This document shows positions 6,655 to 15,628 of a stretch of DNA of 49,345 bases, piece by piece (within the stretch, counting starts at the first letter, position 1; each line of letters begins with the position of its first letter). Position numbers and translations under genes: made by a program. A model generated the notes under the pieces. The model had not been told where the DNA came from and made no database searches. It was given only the letters and a program-made list of their open reading frames with translations. This stretch comes from an uncultured Roseburia sp. (GTDB lineage: Bacteria > Bacillota_A > Clostridia > Lachnospirales > Lachnospiraceae). The stretch spans positions 1 to 49,345 of the forward strand of contig CAAEAE010000073.1 in assembly GCA_900753715.1 (NCBI GenBank), in the 5' to 3' direction.

Positions 6655-8319
6655 TTACTCCGCCAGCGAATAACCTGCTCTGTCCGTCCTAAAATTCGGA
6701 TTATAGCAGGCATCCGGCTTCTCAATTACACTCTTCCAGCGCAGTTTCAAGTAGTCTCTGTCCTTTCTCGACCACGCAGTTTCCGGATTCCATCTTTTTT
6801 CTGCTTTACGGTCTTTCATCCGAAGCACTGCCCCCGGTTCATAAACCACCAGCTTTTTCTGCTCCCGTACTTTCAGACACAAATCAAGTGCCCCTGCTGC
6901 CGGTGACAGACCGTCTTTTATCCCATAGGAACAGTCGTCATAGACACTCTTTTTGATTAACAGACAACAGCCGTTTACCGCACTGTAATTCATCTGCAAA
7001 GACGCTCTGTGCATATAACCGCTGTGGCTTCCTTTCATTCCGTGAAACACATTGTCTGCTATGCTCTGTTTTCCTGTGCCTGTCACCATGCCGGCATGAA
7101 AAATCCTTCCGGTTGCTGTAAGAATCTTTGCTCCCACAACACCGACATCCGGCCGCATGCATATTCCAAGCATCTTTTCCAGCCAGTCGGTCTCTTCCGG
7201 TTCAAGGCTGTTATCAACGAAAAGAAGGTACGTTCCTTTTGCATTTTCTTTCTCCTGTTCGGAAAGAAACTCTAATTCCCGGTAATCAGTCTTTTTCAAA
7301 AGACGTCTGCCGTCAGTCTCATCTCCCGTTACAATTACAGACACAAGCGGATGTTCTTCCAACGGATAAGTGGTTCTGTAAAATCCCATATCTTTTGTCG
7401 GCTGCACCAAAGCATTCACTCCGATGCGCTTAAAATGTTCCGAAACTGCACGCACTCCGGCATCCACTGCATACTGCTTGCTAAGCGGATTCTCTGCGGT
7501 GGACACTGCATGACAGCGCCAGTGGTAAAGAATTTTGGGAATATGAGCAATATGTTCTGCCATTTCAGTGCAGCGCAGAATATAATCGTGATCCTGTGCA
7601 CCGTCAAACGTCGTTTTAACTGTCCCCACCTTTTCTGCAAGACTTTTTCGCACGAACAGAAAATGTGTAATATAATTATTCGAGCAGAGCAGATCCGGGT
7701 TCCAGTCCGGTTTAAAATGCGGTGAAAAATGACGTTTTCCCTCTGCATCAATCTTATCTTCATCCGTATAAATCAAGTCTAACGGTTCATCGGCTTTTTC
7801 TTTTGTAATTTTCTTTGCAGCTTCAAACAGTGCATCCGGAGAAAGCAAATCGTCATGGTCCAAAAATGAAATCCAGTCGCCTGTCGCCATTTCTATTGCC
7901 GCATTGGTATTTCCGGCAATCCCGCGATTTTCTCCAAGGTTCTGATAACGGATGCGCACATCCCCGTCTGAAGTCTCCCACACTATCCGCTCGAGGCTTT
8001 TATCCCCGCTTCCGTCCGTAAGACATAGTTCCCAGTTTCCATAGGATTGTGCCCGTACAGATGCAATCATTTCCCGCAAAAATCCTTCCGGCGTATGATA
8101 AAGCGGCGTCACAATGCTGATTTTGGGTCTGTTCTCCCAGAACTGTACTTCTACCTGCTGTTGCTTTAATACGGTTTCCGATACCTTATGGCTTTCATAC
8201 CAGCTTTCATATGGCATTGCTGCCTCATCCCGCTTTTCTTCCAGCCGTACCACAAAATCTTTCAATCCATAATGTTTCAAATAGGAAATTCCCTTTTTTG
8301 CGATTCTCAAAACATTCAT
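6655..8319 (-). CDS. Large GT2 glycosyltransferase with a second GT-like half
   Basis: Last gene of polysaccharide operon 1 (554 aa). A helical N-terminal stretch of about 65 residues precedes a full GT2 domain: ISIVTPLYHTPEGFLREM, then LDHDD at 153-157 (metal-binding DxD), then the acceptor-side YHWRCHAVSTAEN motif typical of rhamnosyltransferase-type enzymes. Residues of about 325-520 resemble a second, degenerate GT2 module: a VSVIV start, GAKILTATGRIFHAG and VNGCCLLIKK, but no DxD. Family knowledge suggests transfer of rhamnose or a similar sugar to a lipid-linked glycan at the cytoplasmic face; the actual sugar is unknown. It starts 9 bases after the zinc-ribbon gene. No clear terminator follows its stop. 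Confidence 0.87.
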   Translation of the reverse strand: MNVLRIAKKGISYLKHYGLKDFVVRLEEKRDEAAMPYESWYESHKVSETVLKQQQVEVQFWENRPKISIVTPLYHTPEGFLREMIASVRAQSYGNWELCLTDGSGDKSLERIVWETSDGDVRIRYQNLGENRGIAGNTNAAIEMATGDWISFLDHDDLLSPDALFEAAKKITKEKADEPLDLIYTDEDKIDAEGKRHFSPHFKPDWNPDLLCSNNYITHFLFVRKSLAEKVGTVKTTFDGAQDHDYILRCTEMAEHIAHIPKILYHWRCHAVSTAENPLSKQYAVDAGVRAVSEHFKRIGVNALVQPTKDMGFYRTTYPLEEHPLVSVIVTGDETDGRRLLKKTDYRELEFLSEQEKENAKGTYLLFVDNSLEPEETDWLEKMLGICMRPDVGVVGAKILTATGRIFHAGMVTGTGKQSIADNVFHGMKGSHSGYMHRASLQMNYSAVNGCCLLIKKSVYDDCSYGIKDGLSPAAGALDLCLKVREQKKLVVYEPGAVLRMKDRKAEKRWNPETAWSRKDRDYLKLRWKSVIEKPDACYNPNFRTDRAGYSLAE

Positions 8320-8328
8320 GCGCAGTTC

Positions 8329-8529
8329 CTACCGTTTGGGCTTCTGATGGATATAAAGCCATCCATCTGCATAATTTTCCCGCTCTTCTTCCGACATGGA
8401 AGTGTATGCCTCAAAATCCAGTTTTGCCATCGCCATAGACGGCTCCCCGCATTTAAAACACTCCACATCTTTCCGTCTGGAAACCACACGCATCCATCCA
8501 CATTGCGGGCAAATAAAAACTTTCATCAT
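8329..8529 (-). CDS. Small zinc-ribbon protein
   Basis: A 66-aa protein with two CxxC knuckles, CPQCG (about 7-11) and CFKCG (about 24-28). Together they can bind one zinc ion in a rubredoxin/zinc-ribbon-like fold. The rest is acidic with aromatic residues (DFEAYTSMSEEERENYADGW). It has no signal peptide and is presumably cytoplasmic. It is tightly packed between ugd (17-base gap) and the large GT2 gene (9-base gap) and shares their strand, so it belongs to operon 1. Two adjacent ATGs (8529, 8526) are possible starts. I do not recognise a named family, and no function is claimed. Confidence 0.7.
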   Translation of the reverse strand: MMKVFICPQCGWMRVVSRRKDVECFKCGEPSMAMAKLDFEAYTSMSEEERENYADGWLYIHQKPKR

Positions 8530-8546
8530 AATACATCCGCACCTTT

Positions 8547-9731
8547 CTAGTCCCTGAAATAGATATCTCTGGTATATACCTTTTCCGGATGCAGACGCAG
8601 CAGCTCGTCCATACGGTTTGCCACAATCACATCGCTTTCTTTTTCAAATGCAGCAAACTCTTTCACAACACGATGTCCCCTGAATTCACTTTCTTTTAAG
8701 CTCGGATCGTACACCAGAATCGTCACACCGTGCTGCTCTAATCGTTCCATTACGCCAAGAATGGAGCTCTGTCTGTAGTTATCTGAATTTGCTTTCATCG
8801 CAAGCCGGTATATTCCCACTACTCTCGGCGCCTTCTCCATAATCTGCTCTGCGATAAAGTCTTTGCGTGTACAGTTTGCCGCCACAATTGCTCCCATAAT
8901 ATCATTCGGCACATCACTGTAGTTTGCGAGAAGCTGTTTTGTGTCCTTCGGAAGACAGTAACCGCCATATCCAAAGGAAGGATTGTTATAGTCTTTCCCA
9001 ATTCGCGGATCCAATCCAATTCCCTCAATAATCTGTTTTGCGTCAAGCCCTTTTAATGCCGCAAATGTATCCAGCTCATTGAAAAAGGACACACGTAACG
9101 CCAGATACGTATTGGCAAACAGCTTTACCGCCTCTGCTTCCGTGAGATTCGTGATAAGTGTCGGAATCTCTTCTTTGATTGCGCCTTCTTTCAAAAGCCC
9201 TGCAAAAAGCTCTGCGGTCTGTCTGCGTGCTTCATTTCCTGACGGTGCCCCGACAATAATTCTCGATGGATACAGATTATCATAAAGTGCCCTGCCCTCT
9301 CTTAAGAATTCCGGCGAAAATAAAATACGGTCCGTGTGATATTTCCGGTTCACGCTTTCCGTGTATCCCACCGGTACTGTCGATTTGATAATCATCGGTG
9401 CCGTGTCGTTATTTGCCAGTACAAGTTCAATTACCTGCTCTACCGAAGATGTATCAAAATAATTCTGCGATTCATCGTAGTTTGTCTGTGTAGAGATAAT
9501 CACAAGCTCCGCCTTCCGATATGCTTCCAGCGCATCCGTCGTTGCTGTAAGATGCAATTCCCTTGTACTTAAATATTCCTCAATCTCAGGGTCTACCAGC
9601 GGCGACTTGCGCGCATTGACTAACGCCACCTTTTCTTCTAGGATGTCTACCGCATATACCTCATGGTGCTGTGCTAAAAGAATGGCATTGGAAAGTCCCA
9701 CATAACCAGTTCCTGCAATTGCAATCCGCAT
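8547..9731 (-). CDS. ugd: UDP-glucose 6-dehydrogenase (UDP-sugar dehydrogenase)
   Basis: NAD-dependent four-electron oxidation of UDP-glucose to UDP-glucuronate, a precursor for acidic capsule sugars. The 394-aa protein starts with the Rossmann motif GTGYVG (7-12). It has STVPVG (about 117-122), the conserved SPEFLREG segment, and the catalytic cysteine Cys259 in FGYGGYCLPKD. The length matches the short bacterial Ugd form. The start at 9731 is supported by AGGAGG 8 bases upstream; a start 11 codons earlier is unlikely. It lies inside operon 1, upstream of the zinc-ribbon gene. UDP-glucose is the most likely substrate, but related dehydrogenases act on UDP-GlcNAc/ManNAc, so specificity is not proven. 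Confidence 0.9.
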   Translation of the reverse strand: MRIAIAGTGYVGLSNAILLAQHHEVYAVDILEEKVALVNARKSPLVDPEIEEYLSTRELHLTATTDALEAYRKAELVIISTQTNYDESQNYFDTSSVEQVIELVLANNDTAPMIIKSTVPVGYTESVNRKYHTDRILFSPEFLREGRALYDNLYPSRIIVGAPSGNEARRQTAELFAGLLKEGAIKEEIPTLITNLTEAEAVKLFANTYLALRVSFFNELDTFAALKGLDAKQIIEGIGLDPRIGKDYNNPSFGYGGYCLPKDTKQLLANYSDVPNDIMGAIVAANCTRKDFIAEQIMEKAPRVVGIYRLAMKANSDNYRQSSILGVMERLEQHGVTILVYDPSLKESEFRGHRVVKEFAAFEKESDVIVANRMDELLRLHPEKVYTRDIYFRD

Positions 9732-9808
9732 TATTTCTTCCTCCTGAAAAAGTACCTCAGACACCGGTCACAGTATTTCCGTGAGTCATGTCTGCGGCAG
9801 TAAAGTTC

Positions 9809-10930
9809 TTATTTTCCTTCAATTACCAAATCATCCCAGTTATCTGACGGTACAAATCCGACATAGGTTTTTCCGGTATTGATTGTAATCTCCACACCAT
9901 CATCATTATAATATCTGGTCGGCTCTGTATCCCTTGATTTACTCCAGGTCACATGAATTGCCTTTCCATTTGTGATATAGTAGCCATCCTGACCGGATAC
10001 CATAACGTTAAATACCATATAACCATTTTCATCATACTGCGAATAATCGCATTTCTGAATCAGTAGGTTCTTAAAGCAAAGCTGTGCATTGTCATTTGCC
10101 GGATCTAAGTGCGCCTCACCGTACTCGTAATAGTAATACAGCTGATCTTCCTCATCATAACGCAATTCAGACTCATTATGCTGGAACGGAAGGTCTACCA
10201 GTGCCGCATCAATTGCGTCTTCATTATCAGAAAAATCAACCGGATTTTTCTCGCTTGCAAACTGATAATGTGGTCCCTCGTAGTATTCGTTATATTCCTT
10301 GCTGTAACCGGTGCTTTCGAAATTTTTCTCCAAATCACCGGAAACAATGTACTCAGTGTACTCTCTCGCTTTGCCGTTATCTACACGGGAGAACGTTCCG
10401 CTGAAATTATCCACATACGGGTTTGCCAGATATGGATTAATATAAAATGGTCCGCCATCATGACAGACAATCGCATTCCACTCCGGTGCAATCATAAAGT
10501 TCGTTGTTCTGGCGCTTCGGATACTTCCGAACTGCTCCAAACTCTCCCAGTCCTTCACAATCGCCATAAATCTTGTAATTCGTCCGTTTAACAGGCTGTT
10601 CATCATCTCATAAACTACATCTGCCTGTGTCAGTCCGTAATGTGGCAATGCCTTTTTCTCATTATCCACCATAACTGCAATCGGCCGCTGATTCTTAAGA
10701 CTTTCATCAATCAGTTCATTGGTCAGTTCGCTGCGGTACATTCCTTCCGGAAGCACCTCTGCTTCTTCTGTCTCCCCGGTTTCTGAGGTCCCCTCCTCAG
10801 AAGCAGTCTGCTCCGTCTGCTCTGTCTGCTGTGTGTTACTGCCGGATGCATCGGCATCCTTTCCTCCACACGCTCCGAGCATCAGCGCCCCCGCCATCGC
10901 AAATGTCATCAATATTGTTCTTTTTTTCAC
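9809..10930 (-). CDS. DUF3048-family lipoprotein (YerB-like)
   Basis: A secreted lipoprotein (373 aa) with a type II signal peptide ending in the lipobox LGAC (about 18-21), followed by a Ser/Thr/Glu-rich linker (about 25-60). The body matches the DUF3048 family (B. subtilis YerB): RPIAVMVDNEKKALPHYGLTQADVVYE, then RFMAIV, then IGSIRSART, and a C-terminal half ending in the FVPSDNW segment. The molecular function of the family is unknown. The start codon is GTG at 10930. An extended -10 (TGGTATGAT, 10970-10978) gives it a possible promoter of its own inside operon 1. Its position among glycosyltransferases hints at an envelope role, which is inference only. Confidence 0.88.
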   Translation of the reverse strand: MKKRTILMTFAMAGALMLGACGGKDADASGSNTQQTEQTEQTASEEGTSETGETEEAEVLPEGMYRSELTNELIDESLKNQRPIAVMVDNEKKALPHYGLTQADVVYEMMNSLLNGRITRFMAIVKDWESLEQFGSIRSARTTNFMIAPEWNAIVCHDGGPFYINPYLANPYVDNFSGTFSRVDNGKAREYTEYIVSGDLEKNFESTGYSKEYNEYYEGPHYQFASEKNPVDFSDNEDAIDAALVDLPFQHNESELRYDEEDQLYYYYEYGEAHLDPANDNAQLCFKNLLIQKCDYSQYDENGYMVFNVMVSGQDGYYITNGKAIHVTWSKSRDTEPTRYYNDDGVEITINTGKTYVGFVPSDNWDDLVIEGK

Positions 10931-10969
10931 CTTGAATTTACCTCTTTCTCAAGTAGTCATTGCTTTTTT

Positions 10970-10978
10970 ATCATACCA
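10970..10978 (-). promoter_or_regulatory. Extended -10 element before the DUF3048 gene
   Basis: TGGTATGAT on the minus strand, about 40 bases upstream of the GTG start, with no convincing -35. It could be an internal promoter in the 90-base gap. Confidence 0.35.
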
Positions 10979-11020
10979 CAGTTTGTATGAATATGGTATA
11001 AAAACTTATTCAAAATCATG

Positions 11021-11743
11021 CTACCTCTGCAATTCTTTTCTTCTTTCATGCAATGCCCGCAGAAAATGAACCCGGTTGGATATCATTCTTCCGATGCCGT
11101 AATGTTTTAAGCTGGATTCATTATTTCCATGGCGTCTGTAGTAAATCAGTTTGTCCGGTATAAAACAGACCTTTGCACCCGAAACATCTGCAAGCACACC
11201 AATCCACTGGTCGTGCATCTCTATGCTGTCCGGAATCGGAAGTACTTTTTCAAGCAGCTCTCTTCGAAACGCCATACAGCATCCCATATACGTATTGCGC
11301 CAGATATTTTTTACCGCACCGCATCCCGAATCTTTCACCGAATAAAAAGACTCTAATAACACCGTGTCTGTATCTTCCCCGCACACAACCGCATCATGCA
11401 CGACAAGGTCACAGCCCTCCTGCGCGAATGTCTGCCATACCCGTTCAATCTTCTCCGGTTTCCAGATATCATCCTGGTCCGCCAGAAAAATGTATTTTCC
11501 GCCGCATTCCCGGAGCACATGGTCAACGTTGCGCTTTACTCCGCATCCGGGACCTTTCAGTAAACGGATTCTTTCATCCTGCGCCTCAAATTCCGCAAGG
11601 ATTTTTCCTGTGCTGTCTGTAGAACCATCATCTGAAATAATCAGCTCATCCTGTTCTCCCATTGCCTTTAAAATCGTCTCTATCTGTTCTCTGACATAGT
11701 TCTCCCCGTTGTAAGTAACCATTGCTACGGATACTCTCGTCAT
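11021..11743 (-). CDS. Family 2 glycosyltransferase (WfgS/rhamnosyl-like)
   Basis: A 240-aa cytoplasmic GT2 enzyme. It opens with VSVAMVTYNGENYVREQIE and carries ISDDGSTDST (about 36-45). The metal site is ADQDDIW (about 92-98), and HDQWIG (about 172) sits near the expected catalytic base region, followed by YYRRHGNN. The ADQDDxW plus HDxW combination is common in capsule and rhamnan glycosyltransferases. It should add one sugar to the lipid-linked repeat unit begun by the transferase at 12509-13921. It starts 4 bases downstream of the preceding glycosyltransferase gene, so the two are co-transcribed. The donor sugar cannot be assigned. Confidence 0.88.
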   Translation of the reverse strand: MTRVSVAMVTYNGENYVREQIETILKAMGEQDELIISDDGSTDSTGKILAEFEAQDERIRLLKGPGCGVKRNVDHVLRECGGKYIFLADQDDIWKPEKIERVWQTFAQEGCDLVVHDAVVCGEDTDTVLLESFYSVKDSGCGAVKNIWRNTYMGCCMAFRRELLEKVLPIPDSIEMHDQWIGVLADVSGAKVCFIPDKLIYYRRHGNNESSLKHYGIGRMISNRVHFLRALHERRKELQR

Positions 11744-11747
11744 ACTG

Positions 11748-12506
11748 CTATTTCCACCCCCATTTGCAAAAATACGCTATCATCGACTTCACATGAATTA
11801 AAAACAGTTTTTTATTCTTGTGGGAACCTCTTTCCCACTTGTGAATCACTGTCGCATCCGGACAGTACCAGAGCTTTGATACCTGATTTATGCGCTTGCA
11901 TAAATCTGCATCTTCCATATACAAGAAGAATCTCTCATCAAATCCCCCGAGTTGTTTAAAGAGTTCTGTCCGTACAACTAAAAAGCTTCCCTGTGCAAAC
12001 GGCACCTCAAACGGTTTGTCATAATCCATGTCCTGCATGGTATGATAAGCCTGTCTTTTGGGAAAAGCCCCCTTTAAAAACATCCGTAAAAACATATCCC
12101 AGACGGTCAGTTCTCTCCGGTATACGGCAAGAAGACTGCCCTGTTCGTCTACAATTCTTGGAACACTCATCCCGATTTTCCCGTCTTCCATAAAGTGTAA
12201 CAATCTCTCAAACGCATCCATGCAAAGCAGGATATCCGGATTTACAATCGCATGGAATTTTGAATCGAGAAGTGGCAGCACACGGTTATGTCCGCCGCCA
12301 AATCCGAGATTTTGTCCTGTTTTCAGGTAGGAGACATCCCCATACTTCTGTTCTAATGCAGACAGTTCATTTGCTGCGGTGCTGTTATCAATAATATAAA
12401 TCTTTTTTGTAATCTGCTTTGATGTGTATGCTTCTATGGATTCCACCGCACGGCATACATCTTCCTCATCATTGTATGCCACAATTGCAATGCTTATATC
12501 TGTCAT
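11748..12506 (-). CDS. Family 2 glycosyltransferase (WbbL-like)
   Basis: A 252-aa GT2 enzyme of the rhamnosyltransferase (WbbL-like) type: ISIAIVAYNDEEDVCRAV, IIDNSTA, NLGFGGGHNRV (about 75-85), VNPDI (the variant DxD) and the late GGFDERFFLYMEDADLCKRI motif (about 192-211), which carries the likely catalytic acidic residues. It should transfer a deoxyhexose or hexose to a lipid-linked acceptor. It follows the initiating sugar transferase with only 2 bases between genes, consistent with being an early transferase in repeat-unit assembly. Donor sugar unknown. Confidence 0.9.
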   Translation of the reverse strand: MTDISIAIVAYNDEEDVCRAVESIEAYTSKQITKKIYIIDNSTAANELSALEQKYGDVSYLKTGQNLGFGGGHNRVLPLLDSKFHAIVNPDILLCMDAFERLLHFMEDGKIGMSVPRIVDEQGSLLAVYRRELTVWDMFLRMFLKGAFPKRQAYHTMQDMDYDKPFEVPFAQGSFLVVRTELFKQLGGFDERFFLYMEDADLCKRINQVSKLWYCPDATVIHKWERGSHKNKKLFLIHVKSMIAYFCKWGWK

Positions 12507-12508
12507 TC

Positions 12509-13921
12509 CTACTGTGCTCCTCGTCCTTTTAACACTACATCAATCGTCTTAAATAAGATTCTTACATCCATGCTCAGGTTCCACTCGGAAATATATTCCG
12601 TGTCCAGTCTGACCACTTCCTCGAAGTCTTTGATATCGCTGCGTCCGCTCACCTGCCACATTCCGGTAAGTCCCGGCTTGATTCCAAGTCTTGCCCTGTG
12701 ATGCATCTCATACTGTTTAAACTCATCGAGTGTCGGCGGTCTCGTTCCGACCAGACTCATATCACCCTTTAAGATATTCCAGAACTGTGGAAGTTCATCA
12801 ATGGAATATTTGCGCATAAATTTCCCAACCGGGAATACCCGCGGGTCATCCTCCATCTTGAACATGAATCCTTCCATCTCATTTTGCGCCATCAGTTCCT
12901 TCTTCTGTTGTTCGGCATTCATATACATAGAGCGGAATTTATAAATCTTAAACGGTCTTCCGTTCTTTCCAACACGTACCTGTGAGAAAAATACCGGCCC
13001 CGGGGACTGTTTTTTAATCTGCGGTGCAAAAATCAAAAACGCAATTCCGGTAATCAAAAGCCCTACAATGCTTCCTGCGATATCCATGCAGCGCTTGATA
13101 AACATCTGCCGCGGTGTTGCAATGTGCATACTGCAGGTAAGCACCATATAACGTCCAAACTTCTCTACTGCCTTGTTTGGCATCAGTTTTGACTCGTGCA
13201 CCAGACGGTAATGTACGGTAATTCCCATCTCGACTAACTGCTCGCTGATTGCCTCACTTGCAGAAATAGAATCCATGTTGATAAATACTTCATCCACAAC
13301 ATTGACTCTGACATACTCCAGATAGTCCTGTGCACTCGCCACAACCGGCACTCCGCGGATTTTTTCTCCTTTGCAGTCCACATCTGTAATAATAAGACCA
13401 TTCACCTTGTATTCTCTGTATCTGTTTGCTTCAAAATCCATCATGCACTGCTCTGCAAGGTCACTGGTCGTTGCAACAAGCATGACTGCCTGGTTATCTC
13501 TCTCTCCCACAAATTTGCGGCGTAAAATCCGCTTGTGCACCACATGTGCACCGTAAGAAAGTACAATTGCCAACGGCCAGAACACCAGTAAGACCTGTCT
13601 GGAATAGCCTTCCGACTGCTTTGTCACATACAGCCAAAGGATTTCACCCAAAAATACCACCGTACAGTTTGTGATAACTTCCTTCAACTCCTGCAATTTG
13701 TTCCTGCGCAGGATGTTCTTGTATGGTTCCATAAAGAACATAATACAAATCTGCATCAGAACCTGTACCACAGCCAGTCGCAAATACAGATAGTTGCTAT
13801 ACGGTGATGAAAAACCCAGACGAATCCAGTAAGAAATCACTAATGCAGCCTGCAAACAAATAATATCTAAAATCGTAAAGTCCAGATGCTTTGCCCAGCT
13901 TCTTTTCTCTTTTCTATACAT
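12509..13921 (-). CDS. Polyprenyl-phosphate sugar-1-phosphate transferase (WbaP/WcaJ type)
   Basis: Membrane enzyme (470 aa) that starts repeat-unit synthesis by placing a hexose-1-phosphate on undecaprenyl phosphate. The N-terminal half has about four membrane helices, then a CoA-binding-like Rossmann domain (about 140-250). The C-terminal catalytic domain has KRCMDIAGSIVG, a membrane re-entrant helix, YKFRSM (about 345), DELPQFWNILKGDMSLVGTRP with the catalytic Asp-Glu, and KPGLTGMWQVSGR. It is the first gene of operon 1, with a promoter at 14003-14031. The primed sugar is probably glucose or galactose by family habit, but this is not readable from the sequence. Confidence 0.93.
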   Translation of the reverse strand: MYRKEKRSWAKHLDFTILDIICLQAALVISYWIRLGFSSPYSNYLYLRLAVVQVLMQICIMFFMEPYKNILRRNKLQELKEVITNCTVVFLGEILWLYVTKQSEGYSRQVLLVFWPLAIVLSYGAHVVHKRILRRKFVGERDNQAVMLVATTSDLAEQCMMDFEANRYREYKVNGLIITDVDCKGEKIRGVPVVASAQDYLEYVRVNVVDEVFINMDSISASEAISEQLVEMGITVHYRLVHESKLMPNKAVEKFGRYMVLTCSMHIATPRQMFIKRCMDIAGSIVGLLITGIAFLIFAPQIKKQSPGPVFFSQVRVGKNGRPFKIYKFRSMYMNAEQQKKELMAQNEMEGFMFKMEDDPRVFPVGKFMRKYSIDELPQFWNILKGDMSLVGTRPPTLDEFKQYEMHHRARLGIKPGLTGMWQVSGRSDIKDFEEVVRLDTEYISEWNLSMDVRILFKTIDVVLKGRGAQ

Positions 13922-14002
13922 TCTGTCTCCTTGAGGCTCTCCCCTAACTTATTCCAAAGGGGCACCTGACACCTATGTAAAATTTTCCTTTTAATACCTC
14001 AT

Positions 14003-14031
14003 ATGATACAATAGCCCGTCCAAAACGACAA
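14003..14031 (-). promoter_or_regulatory. Promoter of polysaccharide operon 1
   Basis: On the minus strand TTGTCG (14026-14031) and TATCAT (14003-14008) are spaced by 17 bases, about 80 bases before the ATG at 13921. The leader contains a small dyad (CCCCT/AGGGG, about 13943-13961) that might act on the mRNA. Confidence 0.5.
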
Positions 14032-14121
14032 CCGATTTTTTTCTTAAATTTTTCTTTTTCCCGTATTTCTAGTATCTGCCAAACATTTTCTCTTTATTCT
14101 TCAGACACAAACACCTGACGC

Positions 14122-14169
14122 AAAATACCGGAACAGTCAGACATCTCTGCCCGACTGCTCCGGTATTTT
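14122..14169 (-). terminator. Terminator after the blaI-blaR1 pair
   Basis: A long stem (14122-14138 with 14153-14169) built on AAAATACCGGA and its complement has one internal mismatch. T runs lie at both ends, so it can act on the minus strand after the stop at 14210 and probably in both directions. Confidence 0.8.
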
Positions 14170-14209
14170 TTGAATTTATTTCAGAAATCTGATTTGAATC
14201 ATTTAAAGT

Positions 14210-15628
14210 TTAGTCGTAATTGTAAGAACCGGATGCCGTAATCTTGACATCACTGCGGTTCTCCACAAATGCACGGTAAGCACCATCTTTGTCTACCTTA
14301 AACGTATAGGAGGCATCTTTCTTTGCTACAATATACCAGCCGGTTCCGTCCTTATCGTACATAACGCCCATCCAGAAGGTACTGTCAGTCGGTCTTACAG
14401 ATGCTGTAACTGAAATTTCCACTCCGGAAGCCAGATTAAATTTTGATGTACAGCTTCTGGTATTGGCACGCACATTCCAGTTAAAAGCCTGTGAGCCTCT
14501 CATCAGTGAATTGCTATAATCTCCCATATATTCAATATTGGTATTTGCAGTGTCTTCTGCTGTAAGTCTATGTACCTCTACTTCATTTCCGTCTTCGTCA
14601 AATGCCTGCACCAACGGTTCGGTTGCCTTATATAATTCATCATGCAGCTCTGAAATCTCTGTTCCCGCTGCAACTGCGGTAAGTGCACTTGATGCGATAA
14701 ACACCATGGTAAGCGCTGCCGTGATAGCCTTTGAAACTTTTCCTTTACGATAGATTTTCATAAATTCAACTCTCCTTTCCAAACTGCTCTTTGATACCAG
14801 CATTGAGGTCAGGTAGCTTGTATTTTTCTCTGCTGACTCTTCCAGCTCCTGTAGCCGGAGCTGAAGTCTGAATATCAGTCCAAAATATTCCTGCGAAGAA
14901 AAAGAGTCCTGCATGGTCTCATTTACGCGCACATCACAACGATTTTCGCAAAACTGTCCCACGAATCTGAACAGGAAAAAAATAAGAGGATTGAAGCACT
15001 CGATTCCAACTATCACTGCCGTAAGCAGTTTGTACCAGATATCATGAAACCTGATATACGTCAGTTCGTGGGAAAGTATGATTTCCAAATCCTTCCTGTC
15101 GCAGCATTCCTCCGTATAGGGAAGAACCACGCACGGATGCAATATCCCCATAGCACAGGGAGTCCGGATCATATCGTTTTGTTCCAAAACGACCTTTTCC
15201 GAAATCCCCAGCTTGTCCTTCAATTCCTCAAATATTTCCAGGACTTCTTCTTTATCCTCCGGCACATTGCCGCGTCGAAGCCTGATGTCTCCGGCGATTT
15301 GCACGCAATAGCGCACCAGCCGGTTAATTCCAAGCAGAATCCAACCGGCAAGAATCGCACAAAAACCATAATTCAAAATCCGCGTTCTTTTAAAATTCAG
15401 ATTAACAGAACCGTTTTCCGTGATATAGCTGTTCACAAAGTTCAGCCGTACCACAAAATAGCCAACAGGAATCAGACACATAAACAATACCACATGAATG
15501 GTGATAAATACCACTTTGGGATTGACCTGCAGACACGGTTTCTGAAGTATCCACCATAGCAGAAGAATCAGACTTCCGGTTGCAGTTGTAATTAATTCCA
15601 TGAAAAATAGCTGGCTACTTAAGTTCAT
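14210..15628 (-). CDS. BlaR1/MecR1-like M56 membrane protein with altered zinc motif
   Basis: Partner of the BlaI-type repressor encoded upstream. In the family, an M56 membrane metallopeptidase is activated by an outside signal and leads to cleavage of the repressor. The 472-aa protein has about three N-terminal helices, a cytoplasmic peptidase region, a further helix (about 312-332) and an outside domain of about 140 residues. That domain is beta-rich in appearance and is not a penicillin-binding domain. The usual HExxH is HELTY here (His187, Glu188, Tyr191), so the second zinc-ligand histidine is lost. The ATG at 15628 overlaps the blaI end by 14 bases; a TTG one codon earlier is possible. 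The signal sensed is unknown and is unlikely to be a beta-lactam. Confidence 0.82.
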   Translation of the reverse strand: MNLSSQLFFMELITTATGSLILLLWWILQKPCLQVNPKVVFITIHVVLFMCLIPVGYFVVRLNFVNSYITENGSVNLNFKRTRILNYGFCAILAGWILLGINRLVRYCVQIAGDIRLRRGNVPEDKEEVLEIFEELKDKLGISEKVVLEQNDMIRTPCAMGILHPCVVLPYTEECCDRKDLEIILSHELTYIRFHDIWYKLLTAVIVGIECFNPLIFFLFRFVGQFCENRCDVRVNETMQDSFSSQEYFGLIFRLQLRLQELEESAEKNTSYLTSMLVSKSSLERRVEFMKIYRKGKVSKAITAALTMVFIASSALTAVAAGTEISELHDELYKATEPLVQAFDEDGNEVEVHRLTAEDTANTNIEYMGDYSNSLMRGSQAFNWNVRANTRSCTSKFNLASGVEISVTASVRPTDSTFWMGVMYDKDGTGWYIVAKKDASYTFKVDKDGAYRAFVENRSDVKITASGSYNYD

